DNA of 34,439 nucleotides, taken from the NCBI GenBank assembly GCA_963779845.1, contig CAVZZV010000004.1:1-34439 (forward strand), in the 5' to 3' direction. Every line of letters begins with the position of its first letter. The stretch's first letter is position 1. Below, in pieces: positions 16,938 to 26,800 of the stretch. A program made the position numbers and the translations under genes. The stretch is from CAVZZV01 sp963779845 (GTDB lineage: Bacteria; Bacteroidota; Bacteroidia; Bacteroidales; GCA-2748055). The notes under the pieces are model-generated. The model saw only the letters and a list, made by a program, of their open reading frames with translations, did no database searches and was not told where the DNA came from.

Positions 16938-18338
16938 TTGAGAGGTAAAACTTTGTTCGACAAAATTTGGGATGCACATGTGATTCAGGAAATTACAGAT
17001 GGGCCCTGTGTTTTGTACATTGACAGGCATTTTGTACATGAGGTTACTTCCCCCCAGGCTTTTGCAGGGCTGGAGAAACGAGGATTGAAAGTATTCAGGC
17101 CGGAAAAAACCATTGCCACCCCTGATCACAACGTGCCCACGCTCAATCAGCACCTTCCGATTAAAGATGAATTGAGTCGTTTTCAGGTTAATAAGCTAAC
17201 GCAGAATTGCGAAAAAAACGGGATACAACTCTATGGTCTTAATCATCCATATCAGGGCATCGTGCATGTCATTGGACCTGAACTCGGAATAACCCAACCC
17301 GGGATGACCATTGTATGTGGCGATAGTCATACTTCCACCCATGGAGCCTTCGGCAGCGTTGCTTTCGGGATTGGAACTTCAGAAGTGGAAATGGTCCTCG
17401 CTACACAGTGTATCCTTCAGCCCAAACCAAAAAAAATGAGGATCAATGTGGAAGGAAAAACCGGAAAGGGAGTGACTGCGAAGGATATTATTTTATATAT
17501 CATCTCAAAGATTTCAGCCAGCGGAGGAACCGGTTATTTCATCGAATATGCCGGCTCTGCTATACGCGACCTTTCCATGGAAGGCAGGATGACCATCTGC
17601 AACATGAGTATCGAAAGCGGTGCCAGGGGGGGTGCGATTGCTCCCGACGAAAAAACTTTTGAATATATCAGAGGTCGTGAATTTGCTCCTAAAGGCCAGG
17701 CTTTTGATGAAGCTGTCAGTTTGTGGAAAAACCTGGTCAGCGATGAAGACGCAGTTTTCGATAAGGAGATAACTTACGATGCCACGGATATTGCCCCGAT
17801 GATCACTTACGGGACCAATCCTGGAATGGGCACGAGTATAAACGGTCATATTCCCAATGAAACTGAGATTGAAAAAGGCAATTTGCCAACCTTTAAAAAG
17901 GCACTTGCCTACATGGGTTTTTCTGCCGGTGATAAACTGGTGGGAAAAGAGGTGGATTATGTTTTCATTGGAAGTTGTACCAATGGCCGTATTGAGGACC
18001 TTCGGGAATTTACTTCCTTTGTTCGGGGTAAGAGAAAGGCTGATAATATAACCGCCTGGATAGTCCCGGGTTCCAAACAAGTTGAGAAGCAGGCCCTCCG
18101 GGAAGGATTGGATAAAATTCTCCTGGAATCCGGTTTTGAACTTCGACAGCCGGGATGCTCGGCCTGCCTGGCCATGAACGATGATAAAATACCGGAAGGC
18201 AAACTGGCCGTAGCGACCTCAAATAGAAATTTTGAAGGTCGTCAGGGACCCGGTTCCCGTTCCATGCTGGTAAGTCCGCTTACCGCTGCTGCCATTGCTG
18301 TTACAGGAAAAATTGTGGATCCCTCCACGATGATTTAA
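16938..18338 (+). CDS. leuC: 3-isopropylmalate dehydratase large subunit
   Basis: The 466-residue aconitase-family subunit isomerises 2- to 3-isopropylmalate (or citramalate to beta-methylmalate) together with LeuD. The three [4Fe-4S] ligands are in place: Cys347 in IGSCTNGR and Cys407 and Cys410 in PGCSAC. The substrate loop VCGDSHTSTHGAFG (127-139) is intact. The start is TTG at 16938, giving MRGKTLFDKIWDAHVI. KTLFDKIWDAHV is the normal beginning of the family, and no in-frame ATG exists upstream before the promoter or downstream at a plausible distance. A TTG start may lower expression, or may be an ATG changed by mutation or error. leuD follows after two bases. Confidence 0.95.
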   Translation: MRGKTLFDKIWDAHVIQEITDGPCVLYIDRHFVHEVTSPQAFAGLEKRGLKVFRPEKTIATPDHNVPTLNQHLPIKDELSRFQVNKLTQNCEKNGIQLYGLNHPYQGIVHVIGPELGITQPGMTIVCGDSHTSTHGAFGSVAFGIGTSEVEMVLATQCILQPKPKKMRINVEGKTGKGVTAKDIILYIISKISASGGTGYFIEYAGSAIRDLSMEGRMTICNMSIESGARGGAIAPDEKTFEYIRGREFAPKGQAFDEAVSLWKNLVSDEDAVFDKEITYDATDIAPMITYGTNPGMGTSINGHIPNETEIEKGNLPTFKKALAYMGFSAGDKLVGKEVDYVFIGSCTNGRIEDLREFTSFVRGKRKADNITAWIVPGSKQVEKQALREGLDKILLESGFELRQPGCSACLAMNDDKIPEGKLAVATSNRNFEGRQGPGSRSMLVSPLTAAAIAVTGKIVDPSTMI

Positions 18339-18340
18339 AA

Positions 18341-18964
18341 ATGAATAAACCTTTTCAAATGTCTAAAGATAAATTTATCAGCATCACCTCCACTACCGTT
18401 CCCTTGTCTATTGAGAACGTAGACACGGATCAGATTATTCCAGCCCGGTTCCTGAAAGCCACCTCGAGGGAAGGTTTTGGTGAAAACCTCTTTAGGGATT
18501 GGCGTTACGGAAAAAATGATGAACTAAAAGCCGATTTCGTTCTGAACGATAATAACTACAATGGAGAAATTCTGGTTGCCGGCAAAAATTTCGGAAGCGG
18601 ATCAAGCAGGGAACACGCCGCCTGGGCCATTTACGATTATGGTTTCAAAGTGGTGATCTCCAGTTTTTTTGCCGATATTTTCAAGAACAATGCTCTGAAC
18701 AATGGATTATTACCGGTCCAGGTTTCCGAAGCTTTTTTGTCGGGGCTATTTGATTCAATCGCTAAGGATGCCCATACAAAAGTCAAGGTAGATCTGGTTA
18801 ATCAGGAAGTGGAGAATCTGGCTACAGGAGAAAAGGAGAATTTTGAAATCAATGCCTATAAAAAAGAGTGCATGCTGAATGGCTATGATGATATAGATTT
18901 TCTTTTAAACCTGAAAGAGGAGATCGAAAAGTTTGAAAAAGAAGGCTCCGCTCCCTCTGCCTGA
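18341..18964 (+). CDS. leuD: 3-isopropylmalate dehydratase small subunit
   Basis: At 207 residues it is the normal length for the swivel domain that completes the LeuCD isomerase. Family signatures are ENVDTDQIIPARFLK (about 25-39), GKNFGSGSSREHAAWAIYDYGF and SSFFADIFKNNALNNGLLPV. It starts two bases after the leuC stop, so the two subunits are probably translated in a coupled way. Met7 (MSKDKF) is an alternative start; the first ATG gives the tightest spacing. No defect is seen. Confidence 0.95.
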   Translation: MNKPFQMSKDKFISITSTTVPLSIENVDTDQIIPARFLKATSREGFGENLFRDWRYGKNDELKADFVLNDNNYNGEILVAGKNFGSGSSREHAAWAIYDYGFKVVISSFFADIFKNNALNNGLLPVQVSEAFLSGLFDSIAKDAHTKVKVDLVNQEVENLATGEKENFEINAYKKECMLNGYDDIDFLLNLKEEIEKFEKEGSAPSA

Positions 18965-19074
18965 CCCCTGTTGAAGTAGGTTTATTTAAGGAATAGATCC
19001 CTAAAAACTTTCAGCAAGTCCCATGAAATGGTCGGGAATAGAATGAAACAGGGTTTCGCTTAAAAAGTAAAGTT

Positions 19075-20610
19075 ATGAAAATTTCAATAATGGATACCAC
19101 CCTCCGCGATGGGGAACAGACCTCCGGAGTATCATTTACCGCTTCGGAAAAGTTGAAGATTGCGCGATTGTTGTTGGAGGACCTGAGAATTGACAGGATC
19201 GAAATCGCATCGGCCCGCGTTTCAGAAGGGGAATTTAAAGGCGCCAGCCTTATTAATGATTGGGCAAAGAAAAACGGATACCTCAGTAAAATTGAGGTTC
19301 TTGGTTTTATCGATGGCGGCATTTCCCTGGATTGGATTGAAAAAGCAGGCGGAAAGGTGATCAACCTGCTTACCAAAGGGTCTCTGAAACATTGCGAGAT
19401 CCAATTGAGAAAAACACCTCAACAACATATTGACGATATCAAAAACGATATCCGGATTGCCCAATCGAAAAATATCAGGGTGAACATTTATTTTGAGGAC
19501 TGGTCCAACGGGATGCGCAATTCTCCCGATTATGTTTTTAACATGATCGAACAGCTCAAAAATGAAAACATCGATCACTTTATGCTCCCCGATACCCTTG
19601 GAATCCTGAATCACGATGAAACCTATACATTTTGTAAACAAACAGTTGAACGGTACCCCGAACTGAATTTTGATTTTCATGCACACAATGATTATGATCT
19701 GGCCACCGCCAATGTTTTTTCCGCAATAAAGGCCGGAATTCATGGTATCCACACTACCCTCAACGGGTTGGGCGAAAGGGCCGGAAACGTTCCTTTATCC
19801 AGTGTTATCGGTATTGTTAAGGATCATTTGCATGGAGAACTCTCTATAAATGAGAAGAAGCTTTACCTTGCTAGCAAAGTCCTTGAATCCTTTTCGGGCA
19901 TCCGTATCCCGGCCAACAAACCCCTCATCGGAGAAAACGTCTTCACCCAAACCAGTGGCATACATGCAGACGGTGACCAAAAGGACAACCTGTATTTTAA
20001 TGATCTCCTTCCCGAACGTTTCGGCCGTGAACGTCAGTACGCCCTGGGCAAAATGTCGGGAAAGGCCAGCATCCTTAAAAATCTCCAGGAATTGGGAATC
20101 GAGCTCGATAAAGATGAAATGAAGATGGTTACCGAGCGGGTGATCGAACTTGGGGATAAAAAAGAAATCATAACGAAGGACGATCTGCCCTATATTATCT
20201 CAGATGTTCTTCGGAGTAAAAGAATAATCGAAACGATACGCATCAGAAACTATTCCCTCTCGGTGGCCGACGGACTTCGTTCGGTGGCTACCCTCAGTAT
20301 TGAAATTGACTGCAAAATATATGAAGAGACGGCCTCCGGCGATGGACAATACGACGCCTTCATGAAAGCTTTATGGAGAATCTACGATAAGCTAAAAAAG
20401 AAGCATCCCGTGCTGAAGGATTACATAGTTACCATCCCTCCCGGGGGAAGGACCGATGCCCTGGTGGAATGTATTATAACCTGGGAATATGAAGGAAAAT
20501 CGATGAAGACCCGCGGCCTGGATTCTGACCAGACGGTAGCGGCTATAAAAGGAACCATGCGGATGTTAAATATTATCGAAACCATGGAGAGTAACCCGGG
20601 TGATAAATAA
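19075..20610 (+). CDS. 2-isopropylmalate synthase / citramalate synthase homologue
   Basis: The 511-residue protein is an acetyl-CoA-dependent aldol-condensing enzyme of the DRE-TIM family. The N-terminal barrel begins MDTTLRDGEQTSGVSF (Arg11, Asp12) and later has FHAHNDYDLATAN (His202, His204) and LNGLGERAGN, the metal and substrate sites. The C-terminal 130 residues (from about 375, with IEIDCKIYEETASGDGQYDA and GGRTDALVECIITW) form a LeuA-type regulatory dimer domain, consistent with end-product inhibition. Placed between leuCD and leuB, it should make 2-isopropylmalate for leucine. However, this short-N-terminus subgroup could instead use pyruvate and make citramalate for isoleucine, since LeuCD and LeuB serve both routes. 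I leave the gene symbol open. Confidence 0.88.
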   Translation: MKISIMDTTLRDGEQTSGVSFTASEKLKIARLLLEDLRIDRIEIASARVSEGEFKGASLINDWAKKNGYLSKIEVLGFIDGGISLDWIEKAGGKVINLLTKGSLKHCEIQLRKTPQQHIDDIKNDIRIAQSKNIRVNIYFEDWSNGMRNSPDYVFNMIEQLKNENIDHFMLPDTLGILNHDETYTFCKQTVERYPELNFDFHAHNDYDLATANVFSAIKAGIHGIHTTLNGLGERAGNVPLSSVIGIVKDHLHGELSINEKKLYLASKVLESFSGIRIPANKPLIGENVFTQTSGIHADGDQKDNLYFNDLLPERFGRERQYALGKMSGKASILKNLQELGIELDKDEMKMVTERVIELGDKKEIITKDDLPYIISDVLRSKRIIETIRIRNYSLSVADGLRSVATLSIEIDCKIYEETASGDGQYDAFMKALWRIYDKLKKKHPVLKDYIVTIPPGGRTDALVECIITWEYEGKSMKTRGLDSDQTVAAIKGTMRMLNIIETMESNPGDK

Positions 20611-20694
20611 TGAATTGGGTTTTTAGGCTTTAGCCGCTGCAGGCAACATCATTATCCGATAAATGAATAAAATTTAAATAGCAAAATAACTAAA

Positions 20695-21754
20695 ATGAAC
20701 TTTAAAATCGCAGTTTTACCGGGAGACGGGATCGGTCCGGAAATTATTGAACAAGCTCTGAAAGTAATGGATGCTGTGGCTAAAAAATTCAATCATTCAT
20801 TTGATTATCAGAATGCCCTGGTAGGCGCAGCCGCTATTGACGCAACCGGGAACCCTTTCCCGGACGATTCGCTCAGGGCATGCATGAATGCCAATGCGGT
20901 ATTGTTTGGCGCTATCGGAGACCCAAAATATGATAATGATCCGAAGGCGAAGGTGCGTCCTGAGCAGGGTTTGTTAACCATGAGGAAGCAACTGGGACTT
21001 TACGCCAATATCCGTCCGGTAACCACCTTTCCACTCGCTCCTGCATAAATCCCCCTTGCGAAGGGATTTGGTAGAGGGAGCTGATTTTGTAGTGATCAGG
21101 GAATTAACCGGAGGAATCTATTTTGGCGAACCCAGAGGAAGATCGGAAGATCAGAATACAGCCTTTGATACCTGTGTGTACACCAAAGAGGAAATAAAAC
21201 GCATTGCGAAACTGGGCTTTGAATACGCAGCATTGAGGAACAAAAGGCTCACGGTAGTTGATAAAGCCAATATCCTGGCCACCTCCCGACTCTGGAGGGA
21301 AACCGTACAGGAAATGGTTCCAGACCATAAAGATATTGAAGTAGATTTTATGTTCGTCGACAACGCTGCTATGCAGATCATCCAGTGGCCTAAAAAATTC
21401 GATGTAATCCTGACGGAAAATATGTTTGGAGATATATTATCTGATGAGGCCAGCGTCATTACAGGATCCCTGGGTTTACTTCCCTCAGCTTCAGTGGGTA
21501 TACACACCTCGGTTTTCGAACCGATCCACGGTTCATATCCCCAGGCAGCAGGGAAAAACATAGCCAATCCGGTGGCCACCATTCTTTCAGCCGCCATGCT
21601 CCTTGAGCTTGGATTAAACCTTCAGCAGGAAGCTCAGGCAATCCGTGATGCAGTGACCCGATCTTTGGAAGATGGAGTGGTAACCGTCGATATTAATAAG
21701 GATAAAGCATATAGCACTTCTGAAGTTGGAGATTGGATTGCAGGAAATATTTAA
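20695..21754 (+). pseudogene. leuB: 3-isopropylmalate dehydrogenase, frameshifted
   Basis: The reading from ATG 20695 gives MNFKIAVLPGDGIGPEI, GAIGDPKYD and LGLYANIRPVTTFPLAPA, then stops at 21046-21048. The remainder continues in another frame as KSPLRRDLVEGADFVVIRE, GGIYFGEPRG, VDNAAMQIIQWP and ENMFGDILSDEASVITGSLG, ending at 21754. Removing one base near 21044 (for example the C in CTGCATAAA) joins the two parts as FPLAPDKSPLRRD. That gives 352 residues, full length for LeuB, which oxidises and decarboxylates 3-isopropylmalate with NAD. All other motifs (Arg residues, the Asp pair in GDILSD, GSLGLLPSAS) are intact. As with cydB, one inserted base separates the gene from function, so an assembly error is a serious possibility. 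It ends the leu unit. Confidence 0.9.
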
Positions 21755-21802
21755 TAATTCCCAAGAAAAATAATCTTTAATATCAACATTTATAATATTA
21801 GA

Positions 21803-21824
21803 ATGTTATATAAAAATATAACAT
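21803..21824. repeat. Perfect inverted repeat overlapping the IPT lipoprotein start
   Basis: ATGTTATAT and ATATAACAT form 9-base arms around an AAAA loop. The right arm ends inside the ATG start at 21823-21825. The hairpin is AT-only apart from one G-C pair, so it is weak. It could affect translation start or bind a dimeric protein. Confidence 0.5.
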
Positions 21825-22410
21825 GAAAAAAATGAAAGACCGTAAATTTGTTTTCAATCTAACTATTGGAGTTTTTTTGGCATTTACAGTTATTCTTTCA
21901 TCCTGTAGCAAAGACTCAAAAGGCCCATCCATCAACGCCATTTTTCCTCCAAGTGTAGCCACAGGTGATGAAATAACCATTGAAGGCACTAACCTTTCCA
22001 ATTCAACTATTTTGGTTGCAGGGGTATCAGTTCCTGCAATTTCAAACACTTCTACTTCTATAGTAACACAAGTCCCTGCTTATGCATCCATCGGTGTGCA
22101 GGAAGTAAAAGTTACCAATTCCAAAGGTTCCGCCACAGGTTCAGTTACGGTTGCTTCTATGGGTGCCGGACCGGTAATAACAAGTATTTCTCCTTCAAGT
22201 GCTTCACTAGGACAGCAAATAACGATCAACGGTACTGGATTTGGAGGAGGCGTTGGTGTGGAAATTGCTACTAAAATTGCCACAGTTGAAGCATATACCG
22301 CAACAACAATTACCGTAACGATTCCTACAACGGGAATAGCACTTGGTGCCGCATCCGTGCGAGTCACCACTTCTCTTGGAACTGTAGTGACATCGATGAC
22401 CATAATCTGA
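21823..22410 (+). CDS. IPT/TIG-domain lipoprotein
   Basis: The 195-residue protein starts with a lipoprotein signal (FLAFTVILSSCSKDSK; Cys28 is the likely lipidation site). It is followed by two tandem immunoglobulin-like IPT/TIG domains. The first runs about 33-112, from PSINAIFPPSVATGDEITIEG. The second runs about 115-195, from PVITSISPSSASLGQQITINGTGFGG. Each shows the typical PxxxxxGxxxxIxGxxF pattern and a strand ending in VTVTS-like residues. Such domains act as spacers or glycan-binding modules in surface proteins such as SusE-like and receptor proteins. Here nothing else is attached, so the function is unknown. It stands alone after leuB with an inverted repeat at its start and converges on the DUF898 gene. 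Met4 is an alternative start. Confidence 0.8.
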   Translation: MKKMKDRKFVFNLTIGVFLAFTVILSSCSKDSKGPSINAIFPPSVATGDEITIEGTNLSNSTILVAGVSVPAISNTSTSIVTQVPAYASIGVQEVKVTNSKGSATGSVTVASMGAGPVITSISPSSASLGQQITINGTGFGGGVGVEIATKIATVEAYTATTITVTIPTTGIALGAASVRVTTSLGTVVTSMTII

Positions 22411-22448
22411 TTATTGGTATAACACAGGAAAGTTACCCAATCAAGTTT

Positions 22449-23405
22449 TTATTCCGTAATATAAGTTTTTCCAAGTATTCTTTTCAAAATTTTGCAGTGT
22501 GCCCATGCAAAATAGATCCCAAGGGTAACGATGGTAATCAGGATCTGTCCCCATAAAAACAGGAAATCCTTTCCCGGTTCAATATCATAGCCAAAGGTTT
22601 GTTTAGATTCCGGGGCAATGATTTTCGTCCTGTCAGCAAAATATTTATAAAGCTTTACACAGGCCAGTGGCGAGTATATCCCAAGGGTAATGAGAGAAAG
22701 AAATATCTCAATAAAGATTTTTCCTGCTGAAGGCCAGAATTCTGTCTCCCACGAAATATTCTTCATGCCGTAATCTATATTGACCATCCATTTGTATACA
22801 TAATACATGTAGGGGATCATTATCAGAAAAATGACAAACTGCATGAGAACTGCACTAAAACCATGACCGGAATAATCAGTGTCCAGTGCGTGTCCGGAAT
22901 AGGCAGAAAGTGCCATTAAGTATCCAGTCAACGCGGAAATTAATATTACCGGAAGCAAAGTGAGCAATAAGATTATAAACAGCTTCCCCCCTTTCCCTTT
23001 AAACTCAAACTGCTTTAGTTGATATGAGGAGTTATTGACAAAAAAACGTTCCAAATCACGAATGAACCAGGCTGCATAAATTCCCACTGTAATAATTGTT
23101 AACAAGATCCCAAGCAGGACCGTTCCGATGAACTTCGCGAAGCTGCCGGAAAATGCAACTTTGATTCCCCTGTACTCCAGGTTTTCAATTGTCATTTTAA
23201 TGAGGTAGAACATCACAAAGTAGGCAAGGAGTACAATTAAAAAAAGTAAAACGAAAATTCCCACAGGAGGATGGCCTCCGATTTCATCATACTTATGGAA
23301 TTGTAAAATAATGTAGGAATAGGGAGCTAAAAAGAGGAGGTAAAAGAGAATCCAAACCGGAAATAGTTTCTTTCCGGTAAGCGTGAAGTCAAGATAGTTT
23401 TTCAT
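22449..23405 (-). CDS. DUF898 (YjgN-like) integral membrane protein
   Basis: The 318-residue protein has about eight hydrophobic segments and the repeated family motif TxGIYxxWxxxxLxRxF. It occurs as ITVGIYAAWFIRDLERFF near residue 105, as ITLGIYSPLACVKLYKYF near 240 and as VTLGIYFAWAHCKILKRI near 295. The start MKNYLDFTLTGKKLFPVWILF is also typical, as family members begin with a short F-x-G-x-G-x-like strand. The role of the family in the inner membrane is unknown. It is monocistronic and divergent from tamB across a 395-base gap. No enzymatic residues are evident. Confidence 0.8.
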   Translation of the reverse strand: MKNYLDFTLTGKKLFPVWILFYLLFLAPYSYIILQFHKYDEIGGHPPVGIFVLLFLIVLLAYFVMFYLIKMTIENLEYRGIKVAFSGSFAKFIGTVLLGILLTIITVGIYAAWFIRDLERFFVNNSSYQLKQFEFKGKGGKLFIILLLTLLPVILISALTGYLMALSAYSGHALDTDYSGHGFSAVLMQFVIFLIMIPYMYYVYKWMVNIDYGMKNISWETEFWPSAGKIFIEIFLSLITLGIYSPLACVKLYKYFADRTKIIAPESKQTFGYDIEPGKDFLFLWGQILITIVTLGIYFAWAHCKILKRILGKTYITE

Positions 23406-23800
23406 GATAGGGTAGTTTGTTGGTTGTTATTAAGGTGATCCGTATTACAATTAAAAAATAAAATTATGCAATTTGAGATTAAGATGCAAGTGCCGGGATA
23501 GGTAAATGGGCTGGATGTCTTGGTTTGTGGGTTTAACGATGTCCTGTTCAAAATTTAAATTGGATGAGTATAAAAAAGGAATTGGCTATGGCCCCGTTTG
23601 GAGGAACATTTCCCCAAACCCATCCATGTTTGGGCTGATTTTCCACAGATTCTTTCCAATTAAATAATGAAAAAATTTCAAATAATTAGTAATTTTTTGA
23701 TTTTCAAGCCAGTAACTTATTATATCTTTACCTTAAAAAATTGGCAGGGAATTTTCATCGTTCGATAAACAATTACTACACATATCCTGTTTTTTCATAA
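23406..23800. other. Intergenic region between DUF898 gene and tamB
   Basis: These 395 bases contain no convincing gene. A 7-base inverted repeat (CCCAAAC at 23613-23619, GTTTGGG at 23628-23634, loop of 8) could form a small hairpin. A TATCTTTA (23724-23731) preceded by a TTG at 23697 may be a weak promoter for tamB, but the 24-base spacer is longer than usual. Confidence 0.4.
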
Positions 23801-26800
23801 ATGGCCAGAATCAATTTCAAAAAAACCCTAAAAATTGCGGGTAAACTACTGCTATGGATCTTCGTTTCCATTCTGGGATTGATGCTGTTGATTGTCATCG
23901 GCCTTCAAGTACCCTATGTTCAAAGGAAAATTATCAATCTGGCTATTTCAAAGGTCAGCGAAAAAGTGGATACCGAAATAAGTCTCGGTTCCTTTGATGT
24001 AATCCTGCCTAATTATGTCCGCTTGAATCAACTATTTATTGCCGAACCTTCCGGTGACACCCTGCTTTACGCCGGAAAGATATCCACAAGGATCGGACTG
24101 CCTGAACTCATTGGGGGGAACCTCTCGATCAGTAAATTCACCCTTGAAAAAGCCGTGGCCAATATTACCAGAGAAGAGGGCGACAGCCTTTTCAATTTCA
24201 ATTTTATTATCGAAGCCTTTTCCAATCCTTCCAAAAACAGTACAGGGGAAGATGGGAATAAACCGGGGAGAGAGGAAACATCTCCAGCGGATTCAACTGG
24301 CAAACCCTTCAGCATAGGGCGGATTGAACTTAAGGATATACGGGTTTTATACGATGATGGGTATACGGGAAATTATGTGAAGGCGGAAATAGGAGATTTT
24401 TTTGTCTCCTTCAGTGAATTTAACCTTTCAGAGAACATCCTGGACATCAACCGTACCGGATTATCGAATTCCAGCGCGGTTGTAAAATTGGCTCCATCCA
24501 TGGATACCACAACGGTAAAGGAACCCCTTGCGATATCTCTTAGGAGAATTTCGAGATTTAAAAATATAACCGTTTCCCTTGAAATGCCGGGAACCAGTCT
24601 CCAGGTTAATCACGCGAACCTGCGGATCAATCCGGAAGAGGTGAATACGCAGGATAAAAAAATAGGCTTAAAAAGGGTTTTGATCAGCGAATCGGAGATT
24701 ATTTATTCAAAAACCAAAACTGAGAAGGGAACAGCAACAAATTCTCCCCGGGCCTCCGTTGGGCAGGAAAAAACGGAACCCGTAGATATAGCGAATGGGA
24801 ATGCCGGGAGGAAGGGATCAGAACCCAAAAACACCAATAATTCCTTTGATTGGAATATTAGCGTTTCTTCTTTGAGGTTACGGGATAATCATCTTGTTTA
24901 CACCGACCATACCTCAGCACATAATCCCGGGGCCCATACCCTCCTTACGAATCCTGATCTAAACAATCTTTCCGCCTACATCAGCGATATTCATCTGGCC
25001 AACGATTTATATCAGGCCAACATAGAGGATTTCAGTTTCAGGGACAAACAGGGTTTAGTACTGAAGGAACTCACTGCCAAACTGGATATTAAGGAGAAGT
25101 CGGCCAGCCTTAAGGATTTGAAGATTTTAACTAATAATTCGGTTTTCTATAACACCACCATAGCTCAATATCCCTCCTTTCAGAATATTGGCCAGAACCT
25201 GGGCGATGTTGAAATTAACACGCAAATAAAGAAAAGCAGGATAAGCCCGGCAGATATCAGGTACTTCGCACCCGGCATTGCCACTCCTCTGAATCGGATT
25301 TCGGGAACGAATGGCAATATCTATCTTTCCGGATCACTGAGCGGAAAAGTGAAGGATCTGAAGATCGAAAATTTTGAGGCGAACAATGATGAAAATCTCT
25401 TTCTTGCCCTTAATGGACAAATTCGTGGACTGCCCGATGCTAAAAATGCATATTATAAGGTAAATCTTGATTCGCTCACGATGAAAAAAGATCATATTCT
25501 TGCATTCATGCCCGATTCTGCCATTCCACAAAACATTTCCCTACCGGAAAACATTTCCCTGAAAGGAAATTTTGTAGGGGTAATCAATGATTTCAGAACG
25601 AAATTCAACCTTATTACCAGTCAGGGATCCCTCCAATCGGATGTCCAGCTTGCCTCCCTTACCAGGGATGAGCCAAAAAAGTTCTCCGGATTTATTTCAA
25701 TAGACGATTATAATCTCGGTCAATTATTAAAAAACGATTCCGCTTTTGGGGAAATCAAGATGAAAGTATCCTTCGGAGGGCAGGGTTCGAACAAGAAAAA
25801 CCTTCAGGCTTCGCTCGGGGCAGTGGTGGAAAAATTCGAAGCCAACCAATACCGGTATCAGGATATTTCTCTTGGAGGAACTTTTAATAAAGAACACTTT
25901 TACGGGAATGTCACCATTAAGGATACTAATTTGGTGGCTGAATTTAACGGGGAAGCGGCACTTGGCGATTCCGTTCCACGGTACGATTTTACTTTGGTCA
26001 TAACCGGTGCTGATCTTCAGGCGTTAAACCTAAGCGATAATGATCTTCGGCTGGGCGGGACTTTTGTATCGAATTTTGAAGGAAACTCAATTGAGGACAT
26101 AAACGGATTTGTTAAGGCAAAAAATTTCATTTTCCTGCAGGAGGATGAAACCTACCGATTGGATTCTTTGGTGGCAGAAGCTACCAACGAACCAGGAAAG
26201 ACCAAACTTGAAGTGGCATCCCCTTTCCTGAATGGCAAATATGAGGGAACCGTGCCCTTCAATAAAATCAGTCCCATGATCAGGGATTATTTCACCAATT
26301 ATTTTGACCTCTATAAGGACAGTACTTTATATGCTTCTTCTGAGGAGGAATTTACACTGGATGTGAAAATTTCCGACTCTAAACTCCTGACCGAGATATT
26401 CATTCCCGATCTGGTAAGCTTCATGCCCGCCACTATTGAAGCCGAGTATAAGGGGAATAAGGCTTCATTTGATTTGCAGGCCCAGGTGCCAAGGGTAAAT
26501 TATCAGGGAAGGATCCTGGATACCCTTCATCTGGACCTCAGTTCGGACAGGGGGAGCTTCAGGTACAATGGAGGATTCCGGCATATCCTGTCGGATCCTT
26601 TTGAAATTGGGGAAACGACCCTGTCGGGAAAAGCTGATTCAGACAGCATATTGTGGAATTTTACCAATAAATCCATGAATGAAAAGGAATCATTGAAATA
26701 TTCCCTCAGCGGAAGTGTGGAGGCCAGAAATGATTTTTATTATGTTAAACTTCTTAAAGATAGCGTTTTGATTAACGGAACGAACTTTGGTATCACGAAA

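Noticed and set aside
17514..18080. A 188-codon open frame on the minus strand opposite leuC
   Set aside because: It lies wholly inside leuC, which has all catalytic motifs, and its translation shows no recognisable domain.
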